Part shown: piece after piece, positions 1 through 6,465 of the stretch | Layout of the letters: every line of letters starts with the position of its first letter | How positions within the stretch are numbered: position 1 is the first letter of the stretch | Assembly: GCA_012522875.1 (NCBI GenBank) | Contig: JAAYJP010000155.1 | Coordinates: 1 to 18,932 of the forward strand | Direction: 5' to 3' | Length of the DNA stretch: 18,932 bases | From: Clostridiales bacterium | GTDB lineage: Bacteria; Bacillota; Clostridia; Christensenellales; Aristaeellaceae | Notes under the pieces: generated by a model | What the model saw: only the letters and a program-made list of their open reading frames with translations | Told to the model about the DNA's origin: nothing | Database searches by the model: none | Made by a program: the position numbers and the translations under genes

Positions 1-96
1 CTTTGGCGGCTTGAGGGCGTTGATCTGCCTGTGAAGGAACTGAAAGCCGAAACTGTGTTTCAGCGCTTTTTCAGGAAGATGAGTGAAAAACGATGA
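1..96 (+). CDS. minD: C-terminal end of probable septum-site ATPase MinD (partial)
   Basis: Only the last 31 codons are in the window, open from the left edge to a TGA at 94-96. The peptide contains a RLEGVDLP stretch followed by a short amphipathic segment, VFQRFFRKM, and a basic end. This resembles the MinD C-terminus, where an amphipathic helix attaches the ATPase to the inner face of the membrane so that it can place the MinC division inhibitor. The call rests on that tail plus the context: in many Clostridia rodA directly follows minC-minD in the mre/mrd shape operon. The stop overlaps the rodA start (ATGATGA), so the two are probably translationally coupled. No catalytic part is visible, so another membrane-anchored protein remains possible. 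Confidence 0.5.
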   Translation, partial: LWRLEGVDLPVKELKAETVFQRFFRKMSEKR

Positions 97-1391
97 TGAT
101 ATTTGAAGATAAACGAACAAGGCCGCACTTCGACTTCCTTTTGTTGATACTTGCTTATGCGCTGATGATTTTTGGTGTGCTGGCGATTTCCATCGCCACC
201 TATGATCCCACCGTGCCGGCAGACTCTCTTCTGAACCATATTTTAAACTCAGACACGGGATCCTGGCAGGCCATTTTTGTCATTGCCTCTCCGGCTATTG
301 TCTGGTTTGTAGTGAGTGTCCCATACGAACATTTCAGAACCTATGCCGTGCTGTATTATGCCGCCGTCATCCTGCTGCTGTTTACCGTTCTTCTGGTATC
401 CACCGCCATACGTGAGGTAAAAGGCTGGTTTGAAGTAGGGTTGGGGCGCATGCTCCAGCCCAGTGAGTTTGCAAAGCTTACCCTGATCCTGATGCTGGCC
501 CGTGAGCTGGCCATCACTGAAAAGCCGATGGGCAACGTGCGTTCCGTGCTGCGCATCGGGCTGTTTTCCCTGGCCCCCGTCGCGCTGACACTGGCTCAGG
601 GAGAAACCGGCACCGTGCTGGTCATGGCGGGCATCATCTACCTGATGCTGGTTTTTGGCGGGGTCGATTGGAAATGGATTCTTTCCATTACAGTCATCAT
701 ATCCCTGGCCATTGGGGCAGTTTTCGCCTATGGCATCATTGGGGATTCAACGGACTACCGCATCCTGCGGCTGATATCGTTTTTGGATCCCCAGGCATAT
801 GAGAGCAGTGCAGGCTACCAAATCATCAACTCGCAGCAGGCCATTGGATCCGGTGGCCTGACTGGAATCGGCGGGTTTGTTGCCGGCTCCATGAGCCAGC
901 TCAACTATGTGCCGGAAGACTGGACAGACTTCATTTTCGCTACCATAGGTGAGGCAGTAGGATTTATAGGCTGTGCCCTTATCGTGTTGGTTTATCTGCT
1001 GCTCATCCTGAGAATGCTGTATCTATCGCGCTTCACCGCGGACAAGTTTGGCCGCCTGGTGATTATCGGCGTAATGTCCATGATGTTTTTGCATGTCTTC
1101 CAGAACATTGCCATGACCCTGGGTCTGATGCCCATCACAGGCATTCCGCTGCCCTTCTTAAGCTATGGCGGCTCCAACCTGGTCACAAATGTGGTCGGCA
1201 TCTCCCTTGTGTTGAATGTAACCCGCAACCGCAGCAATGCCATGCCGTCCTACGCCACACCTGTTTCCACCGTGGCAGGTATCCGCCGGCGCAGGAAGAA
1301 GCAGAGCATTTACGTCAACAGCGCCCAGGATGATGGGTTCCGAAAACGCATACGCTCACTCAGGAGCAAAGGAAACAAAAAAACAGCCTGA
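93..1391 (+). CDS. rodA: RodA, SEDS-family peptidoglycan glycosyltransferase
   Basis: A 432-residue polytopic membrane protein of the SEDS family, which polymerises lipid II into glycan strands together with a class B penicillin-binding protein. Visible family motifs are a GWFEVG..LQPSEFAKL block (about 111-129), a QGETGT segment (169-174), the DP..GYQ..NSQQAIGSGG..G.GG block (232-261), VPEDWTDFIF (273-282) with the Asp of TDF expected to be catalytic, and GLMPITGIPLPFLSYGGS (344-361). GLMPITGIPLPF is more typical of RodA than of FtsW, and the upstream minD-like tail fits a shape operon. The start ATG overlaps the upstream stop; a second ATG follows at once at 96. The C-terminal tail from about 378 is long and very basic and should lie in the cytoplasm. 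FtsW/SpoVE is the alternative and is less likely. Confidence 0.87.
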   Translation: MMIFEDKRTRPHFDFLLLILAYALMIFGVLAISIATYDPTVPADSLLNHILNSDTGSWQAIFVIASPAIVWFVVSVPYEHFRTYAVLYYAAVILLLFTVLLVSTAIREVKGWFEVGLGRMLQPSEFAKLTLILMLARELAITEKPMGNVRSVLRIGLFSLAPVALTLAQGETGTVLVMAGIIYLMLVFGGVDWKWILSITVIISLAIGAVFAYGIIGDSTDYRILRLISFLDPQAYESSAGYQIINSQQAIGSGGLTGIGGFVAGSMSQLNYVPEDWTDFIFATIGEAVGFIGCALIVLVYLLLILRMLYLSRFTADKFGRLVIIGVMSMMFLHVFQNIAMTLGLMPITGIPLPFLSYGGSNLVTNVVGISLVLNVTRNRSNAMPSYATPVSTVAGIRRRRKKQSIYVNSAQDDGFRKRIRSLRSKGNKKTA

Positions 1392-1422
1392 ATTTTGGTT
1401 ATAATTGACCTTCTCCCGAGGC

Positions 1423-1451
1423 TTGCCAACTTCAGGGTTGCCATGTATAAT
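1423..1451 (+). promoter_or_regulatory. Sigma-A type promoter for the zinc-knuckle/phosphoesterase pair
   Basis: TTGCCA at 1423-1428 and a perfect TATAAT at 1446-1451 are separated by exactly 17 nt. Transcription would start near 1458, which makes the ATG at 1505 (with GGAGAGG before it) a better start than the ATG at 1460, which would leave almost no leader. Inferred from consensus only. Confidence 0.75.
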
Positions 1452-1504
1452 GCGCTGCGATGATGCGGGAGGAGCGTAAGAAAGCCATGCTGGAGAGGAC
1501 CCCT

Positions 1505-1897
1505 ATGATTCTGGTTAAATGCCCCCGTTGTGAATTGAACTATATGGCGCCCGGCGAGACACTCTGCAAAGTATGCTTCCGCGAGGTACACCACGCGGAG
1601 CTTCGGGAGGAGCCGGAGCTTTGCTCAGAGTGCAACACAGAGCGTGCCCTTCCCGGCAAGGATCTTTGCCTTTTCTGCCTCCAGGAACGGAAGAATTCCT
1701 ATGGGAAACTCAAAGTTTTAGGGGATGGGCCCGTTGACCTTACACTTGGTGATGTGAGTGGGATGGAGGAGATCATTCCGGCCATTGAAGAGGATGACCC
1801 AGACTTCTGCGTGCTAGGAGATGCCCTGTCGTTGGAAGAAATGGGGGAACAGGAAGACCGGGACGACGAGGACGAAGACGAGGCGATGGATGGTTGA
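1505..1897 (+). CDS. Small protein with two tandem zinc knuckles and an acidic tail
   Basis: A 130-residue soluble protein of unknown function. Two CxxC-(11)-CxxC units stand at C6/C9/C21/C24 and C40/C43/C55/C58; they match in spacing and share PG and LC at equivalent positions, so the second probably arose by duplication. Each unit should bind one zinc ion. The rest (59-130) has no recognised domain and ends in a run of Asp and Glu. I start it at 1505 because GGAGAGG (1491-1497) precedes that ATG and the promoter at 1423-1451 would leave an upstream ATG at 1460 almost leaderless. It has its own promoter and its stop lies inside the start of the phosphoesterase gene, so a shared role is plausible. 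Nucleic-acid or protein binding is a guess from the zinc knuckles. Confidence 0.75.
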   Translation: MILVKCPRCELNYMAPGETLCKVCFREVHHAELREEPELCSECNTERALPGKDLCLFCLQERKNSYGKLKVLGDGPVDLTLGDVSGMEEIIPAIEEDDPDFCVLGDALSLEEMGEQEDRDDEDEDEAMDG

Positions 1898-2597
1898 TGG
1901 CAGCCAGGTTTATGCCATAGGGGATCTCCACTTGCCGGGCTCCATGGACAAGGCCATGGACATGTTTGGCCCGCAATGGGAGTACCACTTTGAAAAGATC
2001 CAGGCGGACTGGTATGATAGAGCCCGGGAGCAGGACATCATCCTGATCCCGGGCGACATTTCATGGGCTATGGATCTTGAGGATGCCCGAGGTGACCTGA
2101 TGGCCATCAGCCGCCTGCCGGGCAGCAAGATAATCATCCGCGGCAATCACGACTATTGGTGGAAGGGTATTGCCAGGGTACGGGACGCGCTGCCCGCCGG
2201 GATGTATGCCCTTCAGCATGACGCGCTGAGAATCGGCGAATACCTTTTTGCCGGTTCCCGTGGCTGGGAACGCCCGGACAGCGAATCGCCGGAGCCTGAG
2301 ACAGATAAAATCTACCAGCGCGAGCTGATTCGCCTGGAGATGTCCCTTCAGCGTGCAAGGAAGCTGGATCCCAAAAAACGTTTGATTGCGATGTGCCATT
2401 ATCCGCCCACAGATGCGCAGGGGGTTGAAACGCCGGTGACATCGCTGATGGCACATTATCAGGTGAGCGATGTGGTGTATGGGCATCTGCACGGATATTC
2501 CTGCTGCGGCGCTTTTGCCGGGATATTGGATGGTGTGCGCTACCACTGTGTATCCTGTGACTGCACGGGGTTCAAGCTGCATCTCCTTCCGGCGTGA
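1890..2597 (+). CDS. Calcineurin-like metallophosphoesterase (COG1768-like)
   Basis: A 235-residue soluble enzyme with all the dimetal phosphoesterase motifs in order: GDLHL (11-15), GDISW (55-59), RGNHDYWW (84-91), CHYPP (169-173) and YGHLHG (197-202). These Asp, His and Asn residues bind the two metal ions that activate water for phosphoester hydrolysis. The substrate cannot be told; the set of motifs, particularly GNHDYWW, recalls the predicted phosphohydrolases of COG1768. I chose the ATG at 1890 because the MVDGSQVYAIGD start sits just before the first motif and a purine-rich GACGAGG lies upstream; a longer reading frame from 1821 would only encode an arginine-rich shadow of the upstream acidic tail. 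It overlaps the upstream gene by 8 nt, which suggests coupled translation. Confidence 0.88.
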   Translation: MVDGSQVYAIGDLHLPGSMDKAMDMFGPQWEYHFEKIQADWYDRAREQDIILIPGDISWAMDLEDARGDLMAISRLPGSKIIIRGNHDYWWKGIARVRDALPAGMYALQHDALRIGEYLFAGSRGWERPDSESPEPETDKIYQRELIRLEMSLQRARKLDPKKRLIAMCHYPPTDAQGVETPVTSLMAHYQVSDVVYGHLHGYSCCGAFAGILDGVRYHCVSCDCTGFKLHLLPA

Positions 2598-2604
2598 CTT
2601 TCCC

Positions 2605-2633
2605 CAAAGGATTGAAAAAGCCTTTGAGTTTTA
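2605..2633 (+). terminator. Weak intrinsic terminator candidate after the phosphoesterase gene
   Basis: CAAAGG (2605-2610) and CCTTTG (2621-2626) can form a 6-bp stem around a 10-nt A-rich loop, followed by AGTTTTAAAATT. The stem is short and the T run is brief, so this is a weak terminator at best. Confidence 0.3.
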
Positions 2634-2699
2634 AAATTCATCAGAACAAACAATAATCCAGATAATTTTATAACAGGTTAGCTGGTTTTTTTTTGTTTG

Positions 2700-2745
2700 G
2701 AATGGGTGTTCTGTTTTTGAGGCGCGAAATACAGAACGCCCATTC
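2700..2745. repeat. Long palindrome (15-bp arms) upstream of mraZ
   Basis: GAATGGGTGTTCTGT at 2700-2714 pairs with ACAGAACGCCCATTC at 2731-2745 along 15 positions with one G-U pair. After one mismatch, TTT at 2716-2718 and AAA at 2727-2729 pair as well, leaving a loop of about 8 nt. A T-rich run (2686-2698) precedes the structure but none follows on the plus strand, so it is not a plain terminator for plus-strand transcripts. On the minus strand the hairpin would be followed by a run of A, not T-free: read as RNA it would be followed by CCAAACAAAAAAAA, again not a terminator. It could be a dispersed palindromic element, a protein site or an mRNA leader structure. The rest of the 2598-2874 gap shows no RNA gene I recognise. 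Confidence 0.7.
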
Positions 2746-2874
2746 GCGTATTTTGCGTCGAGTTGCCTTGAAAAATGCTCTTTTGTACCCAAAGGCCAAA
2801 CATCACGGAGCTGTTGGCTTTACGCCCGTGGAAGGGTGTGGTAATTTGTGCCTGAAAAGGGAAATAAGTGGCGA

Positions 2875-3447
2875 ATGGTGGTGATTTCGGTGACGGACCA
2901 GCGGCAGGATGCCCCGAAAGGAATGGAAACATCCAATGGTGACGCTTCCGAAAATGCCCAAGCTGCATCCCGCCTGGGATTTATTGGCGTCTACAACCAC
3001 TCAATCGACAACAAGGGAAGAGTGATTGTGCCCCAGACCTTTCGTGGGCTGCTGGGAGAAAAGATCATCGTGGGGGTCACCCTAAGCCAGGATGCCATTG
3101 CCATCTATCCCCAGGAGGTGTGGGAAGAGAAAGTGGAAATGCTCAGCACCTTAAGCCGCCAGGACGCGGCAGCTGAAGTCTTCCTGACACGTTTCGCCAT
3201 GTATTCCTTTGATGGTTGTGGCTTTGACAACCAGGGCCGGGTACTGCTGCCGGCGGCGCTAAGGGATCAATTCCTGGAAGGCGCCCAGGGCGTCCAGGTC
3301 TCGGGAACCACCGAGTATGTACGCCTGGTCAGCGATAAGCAGGCCGCCCTGGAACGCGAGAGCTTCCACGCCAAATACCCTGATGCTTCTCTGGCCATCA
3401 GCGCCATTCAGGCGCGGGTCAGAAACAAGAAGGCCGAGGACGGATAA
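2875..3447 (+). CDS. mraZ: MraZ, AbrB-like transcriptional regulator of the dcw cluster
   Basis: From the ATG at 2875 the protein has 190 residues. It contains the two swapped-hairpin SpoVT/AbrB-type repeats of MraZ: FIGVYNHSIDNKGRVIVP (36-53) and CGFDNQGRVLLP (115-126). MraZ forms ring oligomers that bind short repeats in front of the mra operon and usually repress it. Family members are about 143 residues and begin almost at the (F)xGxYNHxID motif, so this one has an extra N-terminal arm of about 35 residues, polar and rich in Asp, Glu, Asn and Gln. The start is uncertain: GTG 2848 (preceded by GGAAGGG), ATG 2875 and ATG 2923 are all in frame and none has an ideal ribosome site. Unusually, rsmH does not follow; the next gene is the ftsL-like one, 24 nt away. 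Confidence 0.88.
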   Translation: MVVISVTDQRQDAPKGMETSNGDASENAQAASRLGFIGVYNHSIDNKGRVIVPQTFRGLLGEKIIVGVTLSQDAIAIYPQEVWEEKVEMLSTLSRQDAAAEVFLTRFAMYSFDGCGFDNQGRVLLPAALRDQFLEGAQGVQVSGTTEYVRLVSDKQAALERESFHAKYPDASLAISAIQARVRNKKAEDG

Positions 3448-3471
3448 AAAAAGGGCCGGAAAGGACAAAGC

Positions 3472-3969
3472 ATGCATAAGAGCAGGAGTGTTCACAAAAC
3501 GCAGTATGTCAAGGCGGGTTTCCAGCGGGAACAGAACAGCCGCATTCAGGTTTCAAGCCATGTCTATCTCTATAATGAAGGGGAGCCGGAGGACCGCACC
3601 GCATTCCACACAACAGAGGGCCGGGCGGCGTCCCATGGCCTTCCGATCAAATGGGGCGCTTTCGTTTTATTATTAGCCGCGCTTCTGTCCGTATGGATGG
3701 TGGGCAGCAAGATTGCCTTGACGCACGAACTCAATCAGGCGTATGCTGACCTACGCAGCCGCTATGCGGCCGCCGACGCGGAGGGAATAAGGCTTTCTGA
3801 AATGCTGGCGAAGAAAAGCGATGCGTCGGCTATTTGTTATTATGCCGTTCAGAACCTGGGTATGCGGCTTGCGACTCATGAGGAAACCATTGGTGTAAGC
3901 GCCCAAGGGCCCATGCAGACAGCCCGCCTGGACGGGATGTTAACAGGGAAGACGTCCGGCGGCAAATGA
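3472..3969 (+). CDS. ftsL: FtsL-like divisome membrane protein
   Basis: A 165-residue single-pass protein with the FtsL/DivIC layout: a cytoplasmic N-terminal part of about 60 residues, one membrane helix (about 61-83), then an extracellular helical region likely to form a coiled coil (about 85-117), and a closing ICYYAVQNLGMRL..EETIGV segment (121-142) like the 'A..LGM' motif that ends the periplasmic helix in this family. FtsL joins DivIB and DivIC in the complex that activates septal wall synthesis. Sequence similarity in this family is always low, so the call depends on topology and on the position between mraZ and the mur genes. GGAAAGGA at 3458-3465 precedes the ATG. The N-terminal part is longer than usual. 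DivIC is the main alternative. Confidence 0.7.
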   Translation: MHKSRSVHKTQYVKAGFQREQNSRIQVSSHVYLYNEGEPEDRTAFHTTEGRAASHGLPIKWGAFVLLLAALLSVWMVGSKIALTHELNQAYADLRSRYAAADAEGIRLSEMLAKKSDASAICYYAVQNLGMRLATHEETIGVSAQGPMQTARLDGMLTGKTSGGK

Positions 3970-3989
3970 TAACATGACAAGGGGTAAGC

Positions 3990-5465
3990 ATGAAACTATC
4001 TCAACTCGCCAAAGCGGCGGCGCCTTATGTACTGTCCTTAAGTGAGGACTGTGAGATCAGCGCGTTGTGCGCGGACAGCAGGCTGAAAACAGAGGGCGGA
4101 CTGTTTTTTTGCATTAAGGGCGCGCGCACGGACGGGCATGAGCACGCAGGGGAAGCGGTCAATAACGGCGCTGTGGCCTTGATGGTAACACAGCCGCTTA
4201 ATAGCATTCCTGTGCCCCAGTTGGTTGTAAGCGACGACCGCGCGGCGATGGCGCTGGTCACCAGGGCTTTTTATGGCTCTGCTGATGAAAAACTAAAACT
4301 GGTGGGCATCACTGGTACCAAGGGAAAGACGACCACCAGCTATTTGGTGAAGGCGGTATTGGAACACTCCGGCTTCAAATGCGGGCTCATTGGCACGACC
4401 GGAAATATGATTGGGGACCAATGGGCCGACAGCCGCCTTACTACGCCTGATCCGATTGAGCTGCACCGGACGCTTCGCATGATGGCGGACGCGGGATGCG
4501 AATATGTGGTGATGGAGGTATCCGCCCACGCCCTGGCAATGCGGCGCCTTGAAGGGCTGGTATTTGAAGCTGGTTGCTTTACCAACCTCTCCCAGGACCA
4601 TTTGGACTTCTTCCCCACCATGGACGACTACTACCAGGCCAAAAAGGGCTTCTTTACTTCCGGCAGCGTGAAAAACGCAGCCGTCTGCATTGATGATGCC
4701 AGAGCCAATGACCTTTTGTCATCAATCCTTGTGCCGCGCATTACCTTTGGCATTGCGCTGGACGCTGACATCTTTGCCCGACATATTGACATCCATGAGG
4801 ATGGCGTGGCTTTTAGCCTGGTGTTGTGGAATGAACGGAAGTATCCAGTGCGGCTGCGCCTGATGGGTATGTTTAATGTGTATAACGCCCTGGCTGCGGC
4901 GGCCATCAGCTTAAGCGTGGGGGCAGCACCGGAAATTATATGCACCGCCCTTGAGAGTGTGGTGTCCGTGCCGGGCAGGGCAGAGGTACTTGACACGCAC
5001 ACCGACTATAAGGTCATCCTGGATTATTCCCACTCACCGGATGCTATGGAAAATATCCTGACTGCTGTGCGGGAGTTCGCTCGTGGGCGTATTATCATCG
5101 TTTTTGGCTGTGGAGGCGACCGCGACCACGCCAAACGGCCCATCATGGGGCGAATAGCCGGTAAACTTGCGGATATCTCCATTCTCACCAGCGATAATCC
5201 TCGCAATGAGGATCCCATGGAAATCCTCAGCGCTATTGAAAAGGGGATTAAACCCACTGGGGGTGTCTATGAGGTGATTGAAGACCGCAGGGATGCGATT
5301 CGCCGGGCTATGCGGATGGCCACGTTGGGTGATGTGGTTCTCCTGGCTGGTAAAGGCCACGAAACATATCAGGAAATTTTCGGCGTTAAGCGCCCGTTTG
5401 ATGAAAAATTAGTGGTGCAGGAGCTGCTCCTGGATATGGGCAGGGGGGACAAGGGAGATGCTTGA
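3990..5465 (+). CDS. murE: MurE, UDP-MurNAc-L-Ala-D-Glu:meso-diaminopimelate ligase
   Basis: A 491-residue cytoplasmic Mur ligase that adds the third amino acid to the peptidoglycan precursor with ATP. The N-terminal UDP-MurNAc domain is followed by the ATP loop GITGTKGKTTT (106-116), the VMEVSAHAL block (174-182), FTNLSQDHLDFF (197-208), and YYQAK with K218 as the expected carbamylated lysine. The C-terminal domain has DYSHSPDAM (345-353), FGCGGDRDHAKRP (372-384) and GKGHETYQ (454-461). DNPR at 402-405, in DNPRNEDP, is the motif of enzymes that take meso-diaminopimelate rather than lysine. Length and order of domains are normal. AAGGGG (3979-3984) sits 5 nt before the ATG. The gene ends 8 nt inside mraY. 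Confidence 0.96.
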   Translation: MKLSQLAKAAAPYVLSLSEDCEISALCADSRLKTEGGLFFCIKGARTDGHEHAGEAVNNGAVALMVTQPLNSIPVPQLVVSDDRAAMALVTRAFYGSADEKLKLVGITGTKGKTTTSYLVKAVLEHSGFKCGLIGTTGNMIGDQWADSRLTTPDPIELHRTLRMMADAGCEYVVMEVSAHALAMRRLEGLVFEAGCFTNLSQDHLDFFPTMDDYYQAKKGFFTSGSVKNAAVCIDDARANDLLSSILVPRITFGIALDADIFARHIDIHEDGVAFSLVLWNERKYPVRLRLMGMFNVYNALAAAAISLSVGAAPEIICTALESVVSVPGRAEVLDTHTDYKVILDYSHSPDAMENILTAVREFARGRIIIVFGCGGDRDHAKRPIMGRIAGKLADISILTSDNPRNEDPMEILSAIEKGIKPTGGVYEVIEDRRDAIRRAMRMATLGDVVLLAGKGHETYQEIFGVKRPFDEKLVVQELLLDMGRGDKGDA

Positions 5466-6441
5466 GGCACTGTGCGCCATATTGGCGCTAATCCTGGTGG
5501 CCTTGCTGATGCCGGGGTTTATCCGCTTTGTAAAAAACCGCAATATGATCCAGCCTGAGTATGAGCTGGGGCCGGATTCTTTCCGCAAGCAGGAGAAGCC
5601 GCCCAACATGGGCGGCTTGGTTATCGCCCTGTCAGTGGTGCTATCGGCTCTCCTGTTTGCCCAGTTCTCCCAGGGTACCGCCCATGCGCTCCTGCTTTTC
5701 CTGATTGCTGTGGGCATGATGGGGGTGGGATTGGCGGATGACTATATCAAGAACATCCGCCAGAATCATGAGGGCCTCAGACCCCGGTACAAAATTATCG
5801 GCCAGGTGGGTATCGGCATTCTCTTTGCTGTTCTGTGCAAAAACACCGTGGGCACCTCTATCCACCTGCCCTTCAGTACCGGATTTTTGGACCTTGGTCT
5901 GTTTTATTTGCCGCTGATGGTTCTGCTGATCGTCTTCATGACCAATTCGGCTAATCTCCAGGATGGTGTGGATGGCCTGATGTCGGGCGTATCCTCAGTG
6001 GGCGGCTTGGCATTTGGCCTTATCGCGACGCTGATTGACGGGGACAGTCTGGGCAACCCCATGGTGGCTTACACCTGTTTCGCGCTGGCCGGGGCCTGCG
6101 TGGGTTTTTTATTCCACAACCAGCCTCCTGCCAAAATATACATGGGAGACACTGGCAGCATGTTTATCGGCGGCCTTTTCGTGGGGGCAGCGATGTTGCT
6201 GCGGCTTCAGCTATGGCTGATCCCTATTTGTTTTACGATGATCATGTCCTCAGTGTCCGTCATCGCGCAGCGTTTATATTTCAAAGCGACCAAAGGAAAG
6301 CGGCTCATCCGCATGTCTCCCATCCATCACCATTTTGAACTAATGGGCTGGCAAGCCGTTCAGATAGACAGGCGCTACATAATGGTGACATTGATCCTTT
6401 CCGTGGTGGCCGTTCTGGCCGCCCTGCCCTTTCGTCCATAA
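5458..6441 (+). CDS. mraY: MraY, phospho-MurNAc-pentapeptide transferase (lipid I synthesis)
   Basis: A 327-residue polytopic membrane enzyme that transfers phospho-MurNAc-pentapeptide to undecaprenyl phosphate. Family signs are FRKQEKPPNMGGL (42-54), the ADDYIK metal-site block with D94 and D95, NSANLQDGVDGL (163-174), the NQPPAKIYMGDTGS stretch (221-234) and the MraY-specific HHH (290-292) in SPIHHHFELMGW. The last one separates it from WecA-type transferases. The usual NAVNLTDGLDGL reads NSANLQDGVDGL here and KTPTMGG reads KPPNMGG, so it is a diverged member with the acidic residues intact. The ATG overlaps the end of murE by 8 nt, and AAGGGAG lies right before it, with further G-rich bases upstream. 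Confidence 0.95.
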   Translation: MLEALCAILALILVALLMPGFIRFVKNRNMIQPEYELGPDSFRKQEKPPNMGGLVIALSVVLSALLFAQFSQGTAHALLLFLIAVGMMGVGLADDYIKNIRQNHEGLRPRYKIIGQVGIGILFAVLCKNTVGTSIHLPFSTGFLDLGLFYLPLMVLLIVFMTNSANLQDGVDGLMSGVSSVGGLAFGLIATLIDGDSLGNPMVAYTCFALAGACVGFLFHNQPPAKIYMGDTGSMFIGGLFVGAAMLLRLQLWLIPICFTMIMSSVSVIAQRLYFKATKGKRLIRMSPIHHHFELMGWQAVQIDRRYIMVTLILSVVAVLAALPFRP

Positions 6442-6465
6442 CCTTTAAACGGGAAAGGCGCTGTT

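Noticed and set aside
1400..1405. A second TATAAT string after rodA
   Set aside because: No -35-like sequence 16-18 nt upstream (only a run of A), so I do not count it as a promoter.
1460..1504. Upstream in-frame ATG for the zinc-knuckle gene
   Set aside because: It falls about 2 nt after the predicted transcription start and has no ribosome site, whereas the ATG at 1505 has GGAGAGG.
1851..1890. Purine-rich GAC/GAG run resembling a simple repeat
   Set aside because: It is the coding sequence of the Asp/Glu tail of the zinc-knuckle protein, with no regular repeat unit.
2663..2674. AT-rich -10-like strings (GATAAT, TATAAC) upstream of mraZ
   Set aside because: No acceptable -35 box at the right distance; the mraZ promoter remains unidentified.
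2693..2884. 63-codon TTG-started frame in the mraZ leader
   Set aside because: No ribosome site, runs straight through the palindrome and beyond the likely mraZ start; reads as non-coding.
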